Of a stretch of 64,000 nucleotides of DNA, positions 51,480 through 60,020 are shown in pieces; within the stretch, counting starts at the first letter, position 1; every line of letters begins with the position of its first letter. Made by a program: the position numbers and the translations under genes. This DNA comes from Bacteroides sp. M10 (lineage in GTDB: Bacteria > Bacteroidota > Bacteroidia > Bacteroidales > Bacteroidaceae), in NCBI RefSeq assembly GCF_014334015.1, contig NZ_CP060488.1:310001-374000 (forward strand), given 5' to 3'. The notes beneath the pieces were generated by a model. That model was not told the origin of the DNA, searched no databases, and saw only the letters and a list, made by a program, of their open reading frames with translations.

Positions 51480-51493
51480 TAACCAATCATATC

Positions 51494-52042
51494 ATGATAA
51501 CGCTATATAAACAAATTGAAACAAAAGGTCTATACTACAAGGAAATGTGGTATGAAAATGCCGATAAGGTTCTAATTGAGCATTCTGGAAAAGTTGGATA
51601 TGTTGGAACTATTGCGAAAACAAGTATGACAGAGAAAGAAGCAGCTATACGTTTACAGGATTTTAGTAATGTATGTGCGAGTGAAGGATATACAAAGTTG
51701 TCCGAAAATCAATTATGTACGATAGTAGTTCAATATCTATTGAAAAGCAAGGATGGGAACAAACGGGATAAATGGTTAAAAGACAAAGTTTCAGAGTATC
51801 TAAAAGAACATTTGGGCTGGCGAGGTATAGGTGTAGTCGAAAGTTTTGCAATAGATAACGGCAAATTGAATATTTATTGTATAGTCGTGGAGGAAGAACG
51901 GGCTGTATCCGCAATCAAATCATGCCTTAAAACATATCGGCTGGATTTGACACATGCGATTATCGCTGCCCGAAACTGGGATGATGAAGGCTTTAGGGTG
52001 AAATACTCTTATAAGCCTATTAATGATTTTTCGGTGATATGA
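51494..52042 (+). CDS. Cassette 30: hypothetical protein
   Basis: 182 residues. N-terminal strand-rich part with DKVLIEHSGKVGYVGTIAKT and a C-terminal mixed part (LGWRGIGVVESFAIDNGKLN, IYCIVVEEERAVSAIKSCLK). No family recognised and no membrane segment. The ends match with one mismatch (TAACCAATC versus GATTGATTA). Confidence 0.75.
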   Translation: MITLYKQIETKGLYYKEMWYENADKVLIEHSGKVGYVGTIAKTSMTEKEAAIRLQDFSNVCASEGYTKLSENQLCTIVVQYLLKSKDGNKRDKWLKDKVSEYLKEHLGWRGIGVVESFAIDNGKLNIYCIVVEEERAVSAIKSCLKTYRLDLTHAIIAARNWDDEGFRVKYSYKPINDFSVI

Positions 52043-52049
52043 TTGATTA

Positions 52050-52096
52050 TAACAAACAGCAAGCCGACTGAACAAGCGGAAGGTTGCCGAACACTA
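52050..52096 (+). repeat. attC-like site 30 (type II)
   Basis: ACAGCAAGCCG...CGGAAGGTTGCC with a variant core GAACACTA. It is the last site of array 2. Confidence 0.74.
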
Positions 52097-52126
52097 CGAC
52101 TCTTTTCCGTAACTTTGAAACCTCTA

Positions 52127-54019
52127 ATGAACATGGTTATGAATAGAAACATACTCACCTTTTTAAATGAATATGCGGAAATACCCGATCCGCAATATGC
52201 CATCATGTTGCGAGGTGCTTGGGGATGCGGCAAAACGTTTTTCATCCGCCAATGGATGGAGCAACTGAAAAGCAACAGAGATGCGGACAAGTTAAAATGG
52301 CAGCCCATTTATGTGTCTTTATACGGTTTGACCACTACCCAGCAAATCACAGAACAAATCAACAAGGAAATATCCCCGTGGCTGTACAGCAAGGGAATGA
52401 AAATAGCCAAGAATATATTAAAAGCCGCCTCGAAAATCGCTTTGAAATACGACATTGACGGTGATGGCAAGGATGAAGGGAGTGTAACCTGTGACTTGGA
52501 CTCCATTTTGTTGTTGAAAGAAGAAAATTCCGAAATAAAAGGAAACAAGATTCTGATTTTTGACGACCTTGAAAGATGTGATGTAAAACTGGAAACCTTG
52601 TTGGGATACATCAATTACTTTTCGGAACATTGTAAATGCAAGGTCATCATCATTGGCGATGAGAACAAGATTTCCGAAAAAGAGGGCGAAAAATCTAATT
52701 TGAAATTCAAGGATTTCAAGGAAAAGACCATCGGGCGCACTTTCGAGATCAAAGTGAATATAGAGGAGACACTTGATTTTTTCATTGGCGAAATATCCGC
52801 CAACAACAGAAACCTATTGTCTGAAAACAAAGAGCTTATCATCAAGATATTCCACGCCTCTAAATTCGATAATTTAAGAGTCCTTCGGCAATGTCTGAAC
52901 GATTACCACAGGATAATCATGGCTTTGCCGGAACATTATCATGAATCTCCCAAATACAAACTTATCATAACATCACTATTGGCAAATTTTGTCGCCGTTT
53001 ACTGCGAGTATAAGGGTGGAAATACCGAAATTGCGAGCCTGTTCAACAGCCTGTACAATATGTTCCCAGATAAAGAGAAAAATGAGGAGCGTGAAAAAAT
53101 CCTCTCCAAATACCATTTTATAGAGATAGGCAAGCGGTTGGATATTTTCAGTGATTTTATCGTCAATGAAATTGTCTGCTATCTGGAAAGCGGGTATTTT
53201 GACACAACCTATTTGCAGCAATACTTTGCTGCCGAAGACGCAAGTTTGAATAGTTGGGACTATCTGTATGATTATTGGAGACTGGATAACGAAGAATACG
53301 AGAAACATTACGAGGAAACGGTACGGTATTACTTTGCGGATAAAAGCGTTGATCTAAAAGAATTGTTTGTCATTATATCTATACTATCGGTTTTATATAG
53401 CGACAACCTTGTTCACGTATCCGAGGAAGACATCATTGCCCAAGGCAAGCACTCCATAGACAGGCTGATGGAAGGTATCAACGACATGGAGGGTTTGTTG
53501 AATTGTAGCTCAAAGGTACATGCGGGTACAAGAAGGAATCATTCTAATATTGGTTCAGATCGAATTTTGAATGTACTGGTTGCGTATTTTCAAAAACTAT
53601 TCGAGCAAAGATTTGAGAAATGTCCTAATAAAGTGTCTGCCATGCTGGAAAATCTGACGGATGAAACTTGCGAACGCCTGAATCTGGCATTGAATGATGC
53701 AATCCCGGTCAAACAGCGTCTTTATAGGGATACTTCAATATTCCAAGAGGCTGATGCGGACAAGGTTTCAAAAAGTATTTTGGGATTGTCTAACGAATCA
53801 CGCAACACCTTTCTGCATTTTTTGCAGTCTCGTTATAAATATACCTCCTATGGCACTGAAATAGAATACTTGAACGAATGCTGTCAATCGGATCTGCCCC
53901 AACTAAAATTAATCAATGAGAAATTAAAGACAGAAGCGGCAACCAGAAGATTGATAGAAAAGTATTCCATTGAGAAAATTACAAACCTGATAGATGAAAT
54001 TACCGCAAAAGTGAAATAG
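52127..54019 (+). CDS. Cassette 31: KAP-family P-loop NTPase
   Basis: 630 residues. Walker A is RGAWGCGKTFFIRQW near 20-35; Walker B is KILIFDDLERCDVKLE near 140-155, the KAP NTPase arrangement. The C-terminal half is helical with no membrane segment. KAP-type NTPases occur in anti-phage and anti-plasmid defence, so this may be a defence gene rather than a toxin-immunity gene. It differs from the other cassettes in size, has no recombination site after it, and is followed by a remnant of the phosphoribosyltransferase gene and leader B. Confidence 0.85.
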   Translation: MNMVMNRNILTFLNEYAEIPDPQYAIMLRGAWGCGKTFFIRQWMEQLKSNRDADKLKWQPIYVSLYGLTTTQQITEQINKEISPWLYSKGMKIAKNILKAASKIALKYDIDGDGKDEGSVTCDLDSILLLKEENSEIKGNKILIFDDLERCDVKLETLLGYINYFSEHCKCKVIIIGDENKISEKEGEKSNLKFKDFKEKTIGRTFEIKVNIEETLDFFIGEISANNRNLLSENKELIIKIFHASKFDNLRVLRQCLNDYHRIIMALPEHYHESPKYKLIITSLLANFVAVYCEYKGGNTEIASLFNSLYNMFPDKEKNEEREKILSKYHFIEIGKRLDIFSDFIVNEIVCYLESGYFDTTYLQQYFAAEDASLNSWDYLYDYWRLDNEEYEKHYEETVRYYFADKSVDLKELFVIISILSVLYSDNLVHVSEEDIIAQGKHSIDRLMEGINDMEGLLNCSSKVHAGTRRNHSNIGSDRILNVLVAYFQKLFEQRFEKCPNKVSAMLENLTDETCERLNLALNDAIPVKQRLYRDTSIFQEADADKVSKSILGLSNESRNTFLHFLQSRYKYTSYGTEIEYLNECCQSDLPQLKLINEKLKTEAATRRLIEKYSIEKITNLIDEITAKVK

Positions 54020-54026
54020 CTATTCC

Positions 54027-54088
54027 CGTTCATCCTCGAAAGCGATGGTCTGGCAAGGGATATGCCGATGATGAACTTCATTCCGTGT
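54027..54088 (-). pseudogene. 3' remnant of the phosphoribosyltransferase-like gene
   Basis: TCCTCGAAAGCGATGGTCTG, then GGCAAGGGATATGCCGATGA, closely matches 60662-60723, the 3' end of the intact gene at the end of the last array. It marks an old array border that has been cut by the insertion of leader B and array 3. Confidence 0.75.
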
Positions 54089-54089
54089 G

Positions 54090-54452
54090 ACGGCACGGAC
54101 GGACGTGTTCCGTTTGTCCTTCCGCCCCGATGTCCGGCTTCGGCCATGCAGCCTCACGGAGTGGTCGGAAACGGACGCCGGGACGGGACAGCCCGTGCGC
54201 CAAGGTTTAAGCGCAAGACAGTGAAAACCCTTTCACCCACGTTAGGGATTGCAGGGGAAAGCCCACAGCATAGCGAGGACTTGCAGCGGAAAGCCCGACC
54301 CGAAGGGGAACGCCCAAACAACCGCCCGCAAAAACTGCTTTTGAGCATACCTTGAAAAAAGGAAGACCGAATATTCCGAAGTTTCGCCCTTATGATATAT
54401 ATTTGTAATTGAGCGAAGATAATAGCGGAAAACGTAGATAATTACATGTTAA
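54090..54452 (+). repeat. Leader repeat B with promoter and attI-like end (heads array 3)
   Basis: Nearly identical to leader A over its full length, including the paired 16-mers, a TATATTTG element (about 54401-54408) and the attI-like end AGATAATTACATGTTA. Cassette 32 starts at the next base. Confidence 0.78.
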
Positions 54453-54463
54453 CGGACTGAAAT

Positions 54464-55039
54464 ATGAATTATTACCGTGTACATTCAAGAGATAATGATA
54501 CTTGTTTCTATTATGACAAGGACGAACAAGTACAGTTGGAATATTGTCCGACTTGTGGACTGCTCACTAATCGGGAAAAAGCAAGAGAACAAAGTATCGC
54601 AATTTATCGTAAAAAAGGAAAATATTTAATGTCGGATACATGGGATGGAGAAACGATTGTATCAGAGCGTTTCGTTGAAATATATAATAAATACAATCTT
54701 AAAGGGCTTGATTTTATCCCATTACCTAAAAGTCCGCATTATTTTCTATTACGCTGTAATAATATAGTCAGATATGACTATGATTATAATACCAATCTTT
54801 ACATGAAAGACAAATGTCCAACTTGTAATCAATGGTATGAAATATGTCCTCAAGGTATCTTAAACATAAGAATGGAGGATGAAGCTATTATGGAAGCTGA
54901 CACATTCTATGTCAGTGATATAATAATAGGAGAAAAAGTTGCCCGACGCAGAATATTGTATGCGACAGACAATATACCATCTTATTTTAAGATAGAAAAA
55001 GGAAGAATATTTTTTAATAAGATAGAAAGAGTCCGTTAA
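54464..55039 (+). CDS. Cassette 32: double-CXXC protein, possibly Imm43/SitI6-like
   Basis: 191 residues with CPTCGLLTNREKAREQ near 28 and CPTCNQWYEICPQG near 118, two CPTC pairs that should bind one zinc. The spacing recalls double-CXXCG immunity proteins of Myxococcus (SitI6) and Imm43, but this is only a resemblance. First cassette of array 3. The mirrored ends ACGGACT and AGTCCGT are perfect. Confidence 0.76.
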   Translation: MNYYRVHSRDNDTCFYYDKDEQVQLEYCPTCGLLTNREKAREQSIAIYRKKGKYLMSDTWDGETIVSERFVEIYNKYNLKGLDFIPLPKSPHYFLLRCNNIVRYDYDYNTNLYMKDKCPTCNQWYEICPQGILNIRMEDEAIMEADTFYVSDIIIGEKVARRRILYATDNIPSYFKIEKGRIFFNKIERVR

Positions 55040-55083
55040 CAAACAGCAAACCGACTGAATAAGCGGAACGCTGCCAAACATTA
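55037..55083 (+). repeat. attC-like site 32 (type II)
   Basis: ACAGCAAACCG...CGGAACGCTGCC; right core AAACATTA. The preceding AGTCCGT mirrors the cassette start ACGGACT. Confidence 0.8.
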
Positions 55084-55104
55084 TCGACCTGAAAAGAACA
55101 AGAA

Positions 55105-55779
55105 ATGAAACCAAGAGATATATTTATTAAAGCCTGCAATGAGATAGCTATTCCTTTTATCGCAATGGGATTTAAGCCGTCTAAAAATGGACAATGTTTG
55201 AAAAAGATTTCAAAAGACAAAAATTTGACTTTTGAAATATGGTTTCGTTCAAGTGTATATAATTCATCTTGTAGTGTGGCTATATATCCACTGATTACGA
55301 TTACCTGTAAAAACTTGAAAAAGTGGGTGCAAGAAGAGAATCTCAATGTCAATGATGATGGCTTAGTATATCATAATCATATTGGATACCTATCGCCAAT
55401 AAATCAATATCAATCTTGGGATCTTGCCGGACTAAGCTATGCTCCATCAATAAAAACAATAATTGATTTACTTGAAAAATATGCTTGTCCGATATTTGAT
55501 TTATTTGAGAATAGACAAATGGCTATTGACTTCATTACGCAACATGGCTGTTGTTTCAATCAATACACGAAAGACTCTCTCCTTGCCCTGCCATATATGT
55601 TGAGATATGGTGAAAAGGAACAAGCCGAGAACTACTTCAATCATTACATACATTCAAGTAAATGTCGAAATAGATTTGTAAAAGCCTATTCTCAATTAGA
55701 AAAGAATGATGTAATTGATTGTGGATTAGATAATCGTTTTGTAATACTTGCATATAGTCAAAAACTAAAAATAAAATAG
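55105..55779 (+). CDS. Cassette 33: DUF4304-like protein
   Basis: 224 residues. The N-terminus (FIKACNEIAIPFIAMGFKPS, then GQCLKKISKDKNLTFEIWFR) matches the DUF4304 pattern of a helix followed by a beta sheet carrying FEI-F. The C-terminus is helical. DUF4304 proteins are regular members of immunity loci. Confidence 0.82.
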   Translation: MKPRDIFIKACNEIAIPFIAMGFKPSKNGQCLKKISKDKNLTFEIWFRSSVYNSSCSVAIYPLITITCKNLKKWVQEENLNVNDDGLVYHNHIGYLSPINQYQSWDLAGLSYAPSIKTIIDLLEKYACPIFDLFENRQMAIDFITQHGCCFNQYTKDSLLALPYMLRYGEKEQAENYFNHYIHSSKCRNRFVKAYSQLEKNDVIDCGLDNRFVILAYSQKLKIK

Positions 55780-55784
55780 GTCGA

Positions 55785-55830
55785 TAACAAACAGATGAAA
55801 CTTTTAAGGTGGTTTATCCGCCGAACATTA
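55785..55830 (+). repeat. attC-like site 33 (type III variant)
   Basis: CAGATGAAAC on the left pairs with GTTTATCCG on the right; core CCGAACATTA. The preceding AGGTCGA mirrors the cassette start TCGACCT. Confidence 0.78.
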
Positions 55831-55851
55831 GCATCATATAAAATTGAAATT

Positions 55852-56205
55852 ATGAAAGAATTAGAATTAAGAAAACCATATCGTTTACAAGAAATTATCG
55901 AAATAGTTTCTAAAAATATAGCTAATAATGGCTTCACTGACTCTAACTATTGCTTATACTCCAATGAGGGTACAGCCCAATTGAATCAATTATGCTATTT
56001 GGAACTATATCCTACGATAGATGATAATGATGAGGAAGTATATCCAGATTTTGTAAGAGATAAGTCTTTGGATTTATTTTATTACGGGCAACAATTTGAA
56101 GATGTATTGATGTCCGTATTTGATCAAAAAGAAACTGCATCAATTAATGACTATATTGATGCGTTGAACTATTATATGGAAAATGATACGTTTATGGATT
56201 TCTGA
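55852..56205 (+). CDS. Cassette 34: small acidic hypothetical protein
   Basis: 117 residues, very acidic in the C-terminal half (VFDQKETASINDYIDALNYY). The pattern YCLYSNEGTAQLNQLCYLEL and the final region vaguely recall DUF7716-type small proteins; not secure. The start at 55852 lies 22 bp after the recombination site. Confidence 0.72.
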   Translation: MKELELRKPYRLQEIIEIVSKNIANNGFTDSNYCLYSNEGTAQLNQLCYLELYPTIDDNDEEVYPDFVRDKSLDLFYYGQQFEDVLMSVFDQKETASINDYIDALNYYMENDTFMDF

Positions 56206-56211
56206 TGATGC

Positions 56212-56258
56212 TAACAAACAGCAAACCGACTGAATAAGCGGAACGCTGCCAAACATTA
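56212..56258 (+). repeat. attC-like site 34 (type II)
   Basis: Identical in core to site 32. The preceding ATGATGC mirrors the cassette start GCATCAT. Confidence 0.8.
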
Positions 56259-56283
56259 TCTATTTAATAATAAGCATAAAACT

Positions 56284-56790
56284 ATGAGATTCTTAAAAAT
56301 TATGGGAATATTTACTTCTATCTTAAGTTTATTGAGTTGCGGGCATGGGAATAAACGAGTGACGCAAAACGACGGTATAAACTCCAATATCCCGGTTGCT
56401 GCCCGGATTACGATAGACAAACTGCCGGATGTATTGAGAAACGTGCAGGCAGGAAATACTGATTATGATTTTATAGGTATTTGTTCCAATGGTGTGGACT
56501 GCATCTACTTTGTGCTGGAGAACGGAAAGTTTTACATAGATTTTGAAGCTATGGGTAAAGAGCAGCTTCCCTACATAGATACCTTGAAACAGTTCGCAAA
56601 GGAACATAATTATCCTATTGTCGAAACAACCTATAACAATACTCCGGTCGATTACGAACATCTGAAATACGCTCCCGTCCTTAGCCTGAAAGTCAATGCT
56701 GACATAGACAGCATCGTAAAGGTCGGAAAACAGATTGAGCAGACCATTTTCAGGAACAACGAACGAACCGTTTACGAAATAGTGCCTTGA
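56284..56790 (+). CDS. Cassette 35: lipoprotein of unknown function
   Basis: 168 residues. Lipoprotein signal with a C-terminal LSLLSC box (Cys about residue 19), so it is likely anchored in the cell envelope. The mature part has CIYFVLENGKFYIDFEAMGK. Most array proteins are cytosolic; a lipoprotein would fit immunity to a toxin acting in the periplasm. The GC content is higher than in neighbouring cassettes. Confidence 0.8.
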   Translation: MRFLKIMGIFTSILSLLSCGHGNKRVTQNDGINSNIPVAARITIDKLPDVLRNVQAGNTDYDFIGICSNGVDCIYFVLENGKFYIDFEAMGKEQLPYIDTLKQFAKEHNYPIVETTYNNTPVDYEHLKYAPVLSLKVNADIDSIVKVGKQIEQTIFRNNERTVYEIVP

Positions 56791-56819
56791 TTTTGCCAAT
56801 AAAGACATTAAGATTTAGA

Positions 56820-56864
56820 TAACAAACAGCACTGCCGCTTAAAGCGAAACGCTGCCAAGCATTA
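56820..56864 (+). repeat. attC-like site 35 (type II variant)
   Basis: ACAGC...GCTGCC with CCGCTTAAAGCG core; right core AAGCATTA. The preceding TAGA mirrors the first four bases of the cassette, TCTA; beyond that the match is partial. Confidence 0.74.
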
Positions 56865-56879
56865 CCGATAAGAAATAAA

Positions 56880-57215
56880 ATGAAAGATATAATTGAGTTA
56901 TTACAAAAAGAACGAATAAAAACTGTTGATGCCCTGAAGCATGGCAATCAGCAGGAACTTTCCTATCTTCAACAAATAGATAAGGCTTTAGGATGGTTGA
57001 AACGGATTGAAGAAAAAGGATTGGAAGATGTTGGATGTTATGACATACATAGTCTGCCGGATTTACCTCAAGAAAATTCCGGTCTATACTCCTTTTATCA
57101 TATAATGATGGATTATGAAAGTCCCAACATTGAAGATTGGAAAGAATATAGACCAAACGGTCAGTCTTTGCCATTAAGTTTTGATGATATTGTAATAACT
57201 CGAAAAAACAGATAG
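56880..57215 (+). CDS. Cassette 36: small hypothetical protein
   Basis: 111 residues: a helical N-terminus (IIELLQKERIKTVDALKHGN) and a C-terminal region (YSFYHIMMDYESPNIEDWKE). Not recognised. The gene ends at the left border of a broken recombination site. Confidence 0.72.
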   Translation: MKDIIELLQKERIKTVDALKHGNQQELSYLQQIDKALGWLKRIEEKGLEDVGCYDIHSLPDLPQENSGLYSFYHIMMDYESPNIEDWKEYRPNGQSLPLSFDDIVITRKNR

Positions 57216-57243
57216 CAAACAGCACTACCGCTTAAAGCGGAAC
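57213..57243 (+). repeat. Truncated attC-like site 36
   Basis: TAGCAAACAGC...AAGCGGAAC; the right arm and ACATTA core are missing. It breaks at the same GCGGAAC position as site 25. Confidence 0.72.
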
Positions 57244-57260
57244 AATAATAAAGGAAAGTA

Positions 57261-57914
57261 ATGAAGAAGTTATTTGATGCGATAAATAAAGGAGATTTCG
57301 ATACAGTTAAGCAAGTGATAGAAAAAAATCCTGTTCTTATCAATAGCATAGAAAAAGGATGGCGCAAAAGGGATGAAGGTTTGTGCCCTTTACGCATAGC
57401 AATCAAGAATTGTCACTATGATATTGTCTGTTTCTTAATAGATGCGGGTGCGAATGTAAATGACTATACTCCCAAAGATGATATGTATATAAGTCACCAA
57501 GCTGTCTATACCGCTGTTACACATTGCATACCCAAATATGGGTTACAATGCGGTACATACGAAGATTCTTTAAAAATATTGAAGTATCTTATTGAACATC
57601 GGATGGACATCAACCTTACAGATAACAAGGGGGTTAATAGTTTCTTTCATGGAGTAAATCTCTCTCACTCAATGATACATTCGACATCGGATATGTTTGA
57701 ATCCGATCTGCCTGATACTCTAATTTGGAATCCGGAATTTGATGTAAATATAGCTTATCAAAGATTCAAAGAAGTATTCACACTCCTTTTGGAGCATGGT
57801 GCCAATACTGATATCCCTGATTATTGGAAAGAGCAGTCTGCATCTTGGGAGGGGTTTAATGCAAAAATCAAATGGGCTAAGAATTTATTAAATCTATGCA
57901 ATAGAGAAAAGTAG
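57261..57914 (+). CDS. Cassette 37: ankyrin-repeat protein
   Basis: 217 residues. Ankyrin-like units: NKGDFDTVKQVIEKNPVLIN, LRIAIKNCHYDIVCFLIDAG, LKILKYLIEHRMDINLTDNK and EVFTLLLEHGANTDIPDYW. Similar in type to cassette 6 but not a close relative. It begins soon after the broken site 36, so it may have lost its own left border. Confidence 0.84.
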   Translation: MKKLFDAINKGDFDTVKQVIEKNPVLINSIEKGWRKRDEGLCPLRIAIKNCHYDIVCFLIDAGANVNDYTPKDDMYISHQAVYTAVTHCIPKYGLQCGTYEDSLKILKYLIEHRMDINLTDNKGVNSFFHGVNLSHSMIHSTSDMFESDLPDTLIWNPEFDVNIAYQRFKEVFTLLLEHGANTDIPDYWKEQSASWEGFNAKIKWAKNLLNLCNREK

Positions 57915-57915
57915 G

Positions 57916-58026
57916 ATGTACGATATGATTGGATATGAAAATGAAGATGATTATCACATTCATCTTGATGGGCTTTATGATATAAATGAGGAAAACAAGG
58001 TATTTACAATAAATAAAAGTAAATAG
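57916..58026 (+). pseudogene. Short frame after cassette 37, possible gene remnant
   Basis: A 36-residue frame, MYDMIGYENEDDYHIHLDGL then YDINEENKVFTINKSK. It resembles the end of a small acidic immunity protein and may be the last part of a deleted cassette, or a genuine microprotein. Low support. Confidence 0.4.
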
Positions 58027-58037
58027 TAGGCGGTTTA

Positions 58038-58078
58038 ATAGCAAACTGGCTGAATAAGCGGAGCACTATCAAACATTA
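58038..58078 (+). repeat. Degenerate attC-like site 37
   Basis: TAGCAAACTGGCTGAATAAG, then CGGAGCACTATCAAACATTA: a decayed type II site whose arms no longer pair but which keeps the AAACATTA core. Confidence 0.68.
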
Positions 58079-58097
58079 CCCATGCAATATATTTAGA

Positions 58098-58934
58098 ATG
58101 AAGAAACGGGAATATAAGGAGCAAGAACGACAACGGCATTATTATTTCTTCGACTATCTGTTCTGGTTGGGAGAAATGGCACAATGGCATTATAAGGGTG
58201 AGCCAAGACGCCCCGACGGGGAGTCCATGCTGATGCTTTGCATCATGATATTTATCTATGAGCCGATATTCCTTACAACCGCTCATTTTCTTTACGGTTC
58301 CCCGGCATTTGGGTGGTTTACAGTCGCCATGATAGTTGGAATCGTCGTAGTCCATCACTGTGTTTCGCGCGGCTGGATATACCCGTTTTCACGAAGGCAA
58401 GCGGTCATGCAGCACTATGAAGGACGCAGGTTCAGCCCCTTCAGATGTTACTTCTTCCTGTTCTCCCTCGTCTTTCTGATTATTGCCGAAATTAACCTGT
58501 TGCCAAGCACACTGATGCGGATAGACGGGCGCAAGGCGGAGCCGGTGGAGAACACACGGACGGAAGTTCCACAAAGGTGGAGGGATTACCTTGCGCTGCA
58601 TATCACGGTAGGAGCCCGTCAGGAAGTACCCAGCGAAGCCTTGCTATATCTGATCAATCAGGACGGTCGCACCTCCCGCTACGGGCAACCGGTCTATGTC
58701 ATGCAGGTAAGGGCAACAGAGGGAGATATGGGCGGAGAGTTTCGTGCAGGGTTGCTGAACCACGCCACCTTTGAGGAAATCCAAGACGGCAGACGGAAGT
58801 TTGTCGAATGCACATGGGTCAAGGGATATACGCCGGACAGCATAAGGGTACTGCTGACCGGGTGGTACGAAGTGAATAACGCCGGACTTTGTCCGGTGGA
58901 CTCTCTGGAATGGACAGAAGATACGGAATTTTGA
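58098..58934 (+). CDS. Cassette 38: membrane protein
   Basis: 278 residues. Three or four membrane segments in the first 150 residues (MLMLCIMIFIYEPIFLTTAH, WFTVAMIVGIVVVHHCVSRG, CYFFLFSLVFLIIAEINLLP) are followed by a soluble domain of about 120 residues with HITVGARQEVPSEALLYLIN. The N-terminus YYFFDYLFWLGEMAQWHY resembles the gene at 19831. GC-rich relative to other cassettes. Could protect against a membrane or envelope toxin; not recognised. Confidence 0.78.
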   Translation: MKKREYKEQERQRHYYFFDYLFWLGEMAQWHYKGEPRRPDGESMLMLCIMIFIYEPIFLTTAHFLYGSPAFGWFTVAMIVGIVVVHHCVSRGWIYPFSRRQAVMQHYEGRRFSPFRCYFFLFSLVFLIIAEINLLPSTLMRIDGRKAEPVENTRTEVPQRWRDYLALHITVGARQEVPSEALLYLINQDGRTSRYGQPVYVMQVRATEGDMGGEFRAGLLNHATFEEIQDGRRKFVECTWVKGYTPDSIRVLLTGWYEVNNAGLCPVDSLEWTEDTEF

Positions 58935-58962
58935 ATAATCAGCAACATACCCAATAAATAGA

Positions 58963-59040
58963 ATGAAGAAATCTGTCATAACATTGTTTTTAGCGGTTGT
59001 ATCCGGAGATCCACCCATGTCGCCGTGCGCCAAGGTGTAA
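58963..59040 (+). pseudogene. Truncated lipoprotein gene fragment
   Basis: The frame reads MKKSVITLFLAVVSGDPPMS then PCAKV and stops. The first 21 residues are similar to the start of the lipoprotein at 60021 (CGEPPMPP versus SGDPPMSP), after which leader C interrupts the gene. Confidence 0.72.
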
Positions 59041-59245
59041 GCGCAAGATAGTGAAAGCCCTTTCACCCACGTTAGGGATTGCAGGGGAAAGCCCACAGCA
59101 TAGCGAGGACTTGCAGCGGAAAGCCCGACCCGAAGGGGAACGCCCAAACAACCGCCCGCAAAAACTGCTTTTGAGCATACCTTGAAAAAAGGAAGACCGA
59201 ATATTCCGAAGTTTCGTCCTTATGGTATATATTTGTAATTGAACG
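59024..59245 (+). repeat. Leader repeat C
   Basis: Third copy of the conserved leader, lacking the left 110 bp present in A and B and inserted into a lipoprotein gene. It keeps the paired 16-mers and a TATATTTG element (about 59228-59235). The attI-like end has decayed to something like AAGATTACAGCGAAAA (59277-59295) with no ACATGTTA. Confidence 0.74.
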
Positions 59246-59330
59246 GAAAAAATAGCTGCATATCAAGGCTTGAAGCGAAGATTACAGCGAAAAAGCAAAT
59301 CACTACCTATTTTTGAAAAGAATTGCATTT

Positions 59331-60002
59331 ATGGAAAAATACAAAGTAGATTATAGTGAGTTTTCTTATTTTAAAGGCATAACGATAGATTTTGATTCTT
59401 TAGAAGAAGGTCTTGATTATGCCCAAAGACATAATATCAAAGATGTTTTAGTCCGCTCTGAAAAGAATGATATAAAAAGAGTTGTAAACTTTGATTTTCT
59501 AAATAGGCGGGATTTTATACAAACATTTCATTGGATCGTTTCTCTTTCTAAAAGGTCGAACATTACTGGATTATATCATCTTTCAAAACTGAAAGATTTC
59601 CGTTGGGGAGTAGATAATAATTTTGACTTGGATTTATCTCTTTTTCCAGTATTAGAGAAAGTCAATATCAGTTATGATGCAAAAATCAGTGGTTGGGAAA
59701 TGCTGCATCAATTAAATTGGCTTCAGCTAAGTAAAGTTAGGACAGACAACCTTTCATTTTTAGAAAAGACCATTAGTTTACAGTATTTGCGTATTATCGG
59801 AGGTTCATTTACTTCGATCGAAGGTTTGGAAAAGTGTGTCAATCTAAAAACTCTTTTTCTACAAAGGTGTACGGCTCTCACAAACCTAAAACCAACAATC
59901 GCAAATTTGTATAATTTAGAGAGATTGAATTTGGAAGCATGCCGAAAAGTCAGTGTAGAAGAACTCAAAGGCATTGCTGTCAGATATATATCAGTAATTT
60001 GA
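59331..60002 (+). CDS. Leucine-rich-repeat-like protein after leader C
   Basis: 223 residues with irregular leucine-rich repeats in the C-terminal half (LHQLNWLQLSKVRTDNLSF, LEKTISLQYLRIIGGSFTSI, LEKCVNLKTLFLQRCTALTN, ANLYNLERLNLEACRKVSVE). Related in type to cassettes 1, 19 and 29. No recombination site follows, so it is either the first cassette of a lost array or a fixed gene. The ATG at 59331 was preferred to an upstream TTG. Confidence 0.82.
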   Translation: MEKYKVDYSEFSYFKGITIDFDSLEEGLDYAQRHNIKDVLVRSEKNDIKRVVNFDFLNRRDFIQTFHWIVSLSKRSNITGLYHLSKLKDFRWGVDNNFDLDLSLFPVLEKVNISYDAKISGWEMLHQLNWLQLSKVRTDNLSFLEKTISLQYLRIIGGSFTSIEGLEKCVNLKTLFLQRCTALTNLKPTIANLYNLERLNLEACRKVSVEELKGIAVRYISVI

Positions 60003-60020
60003 AAAACATTGGGAGCAAAA

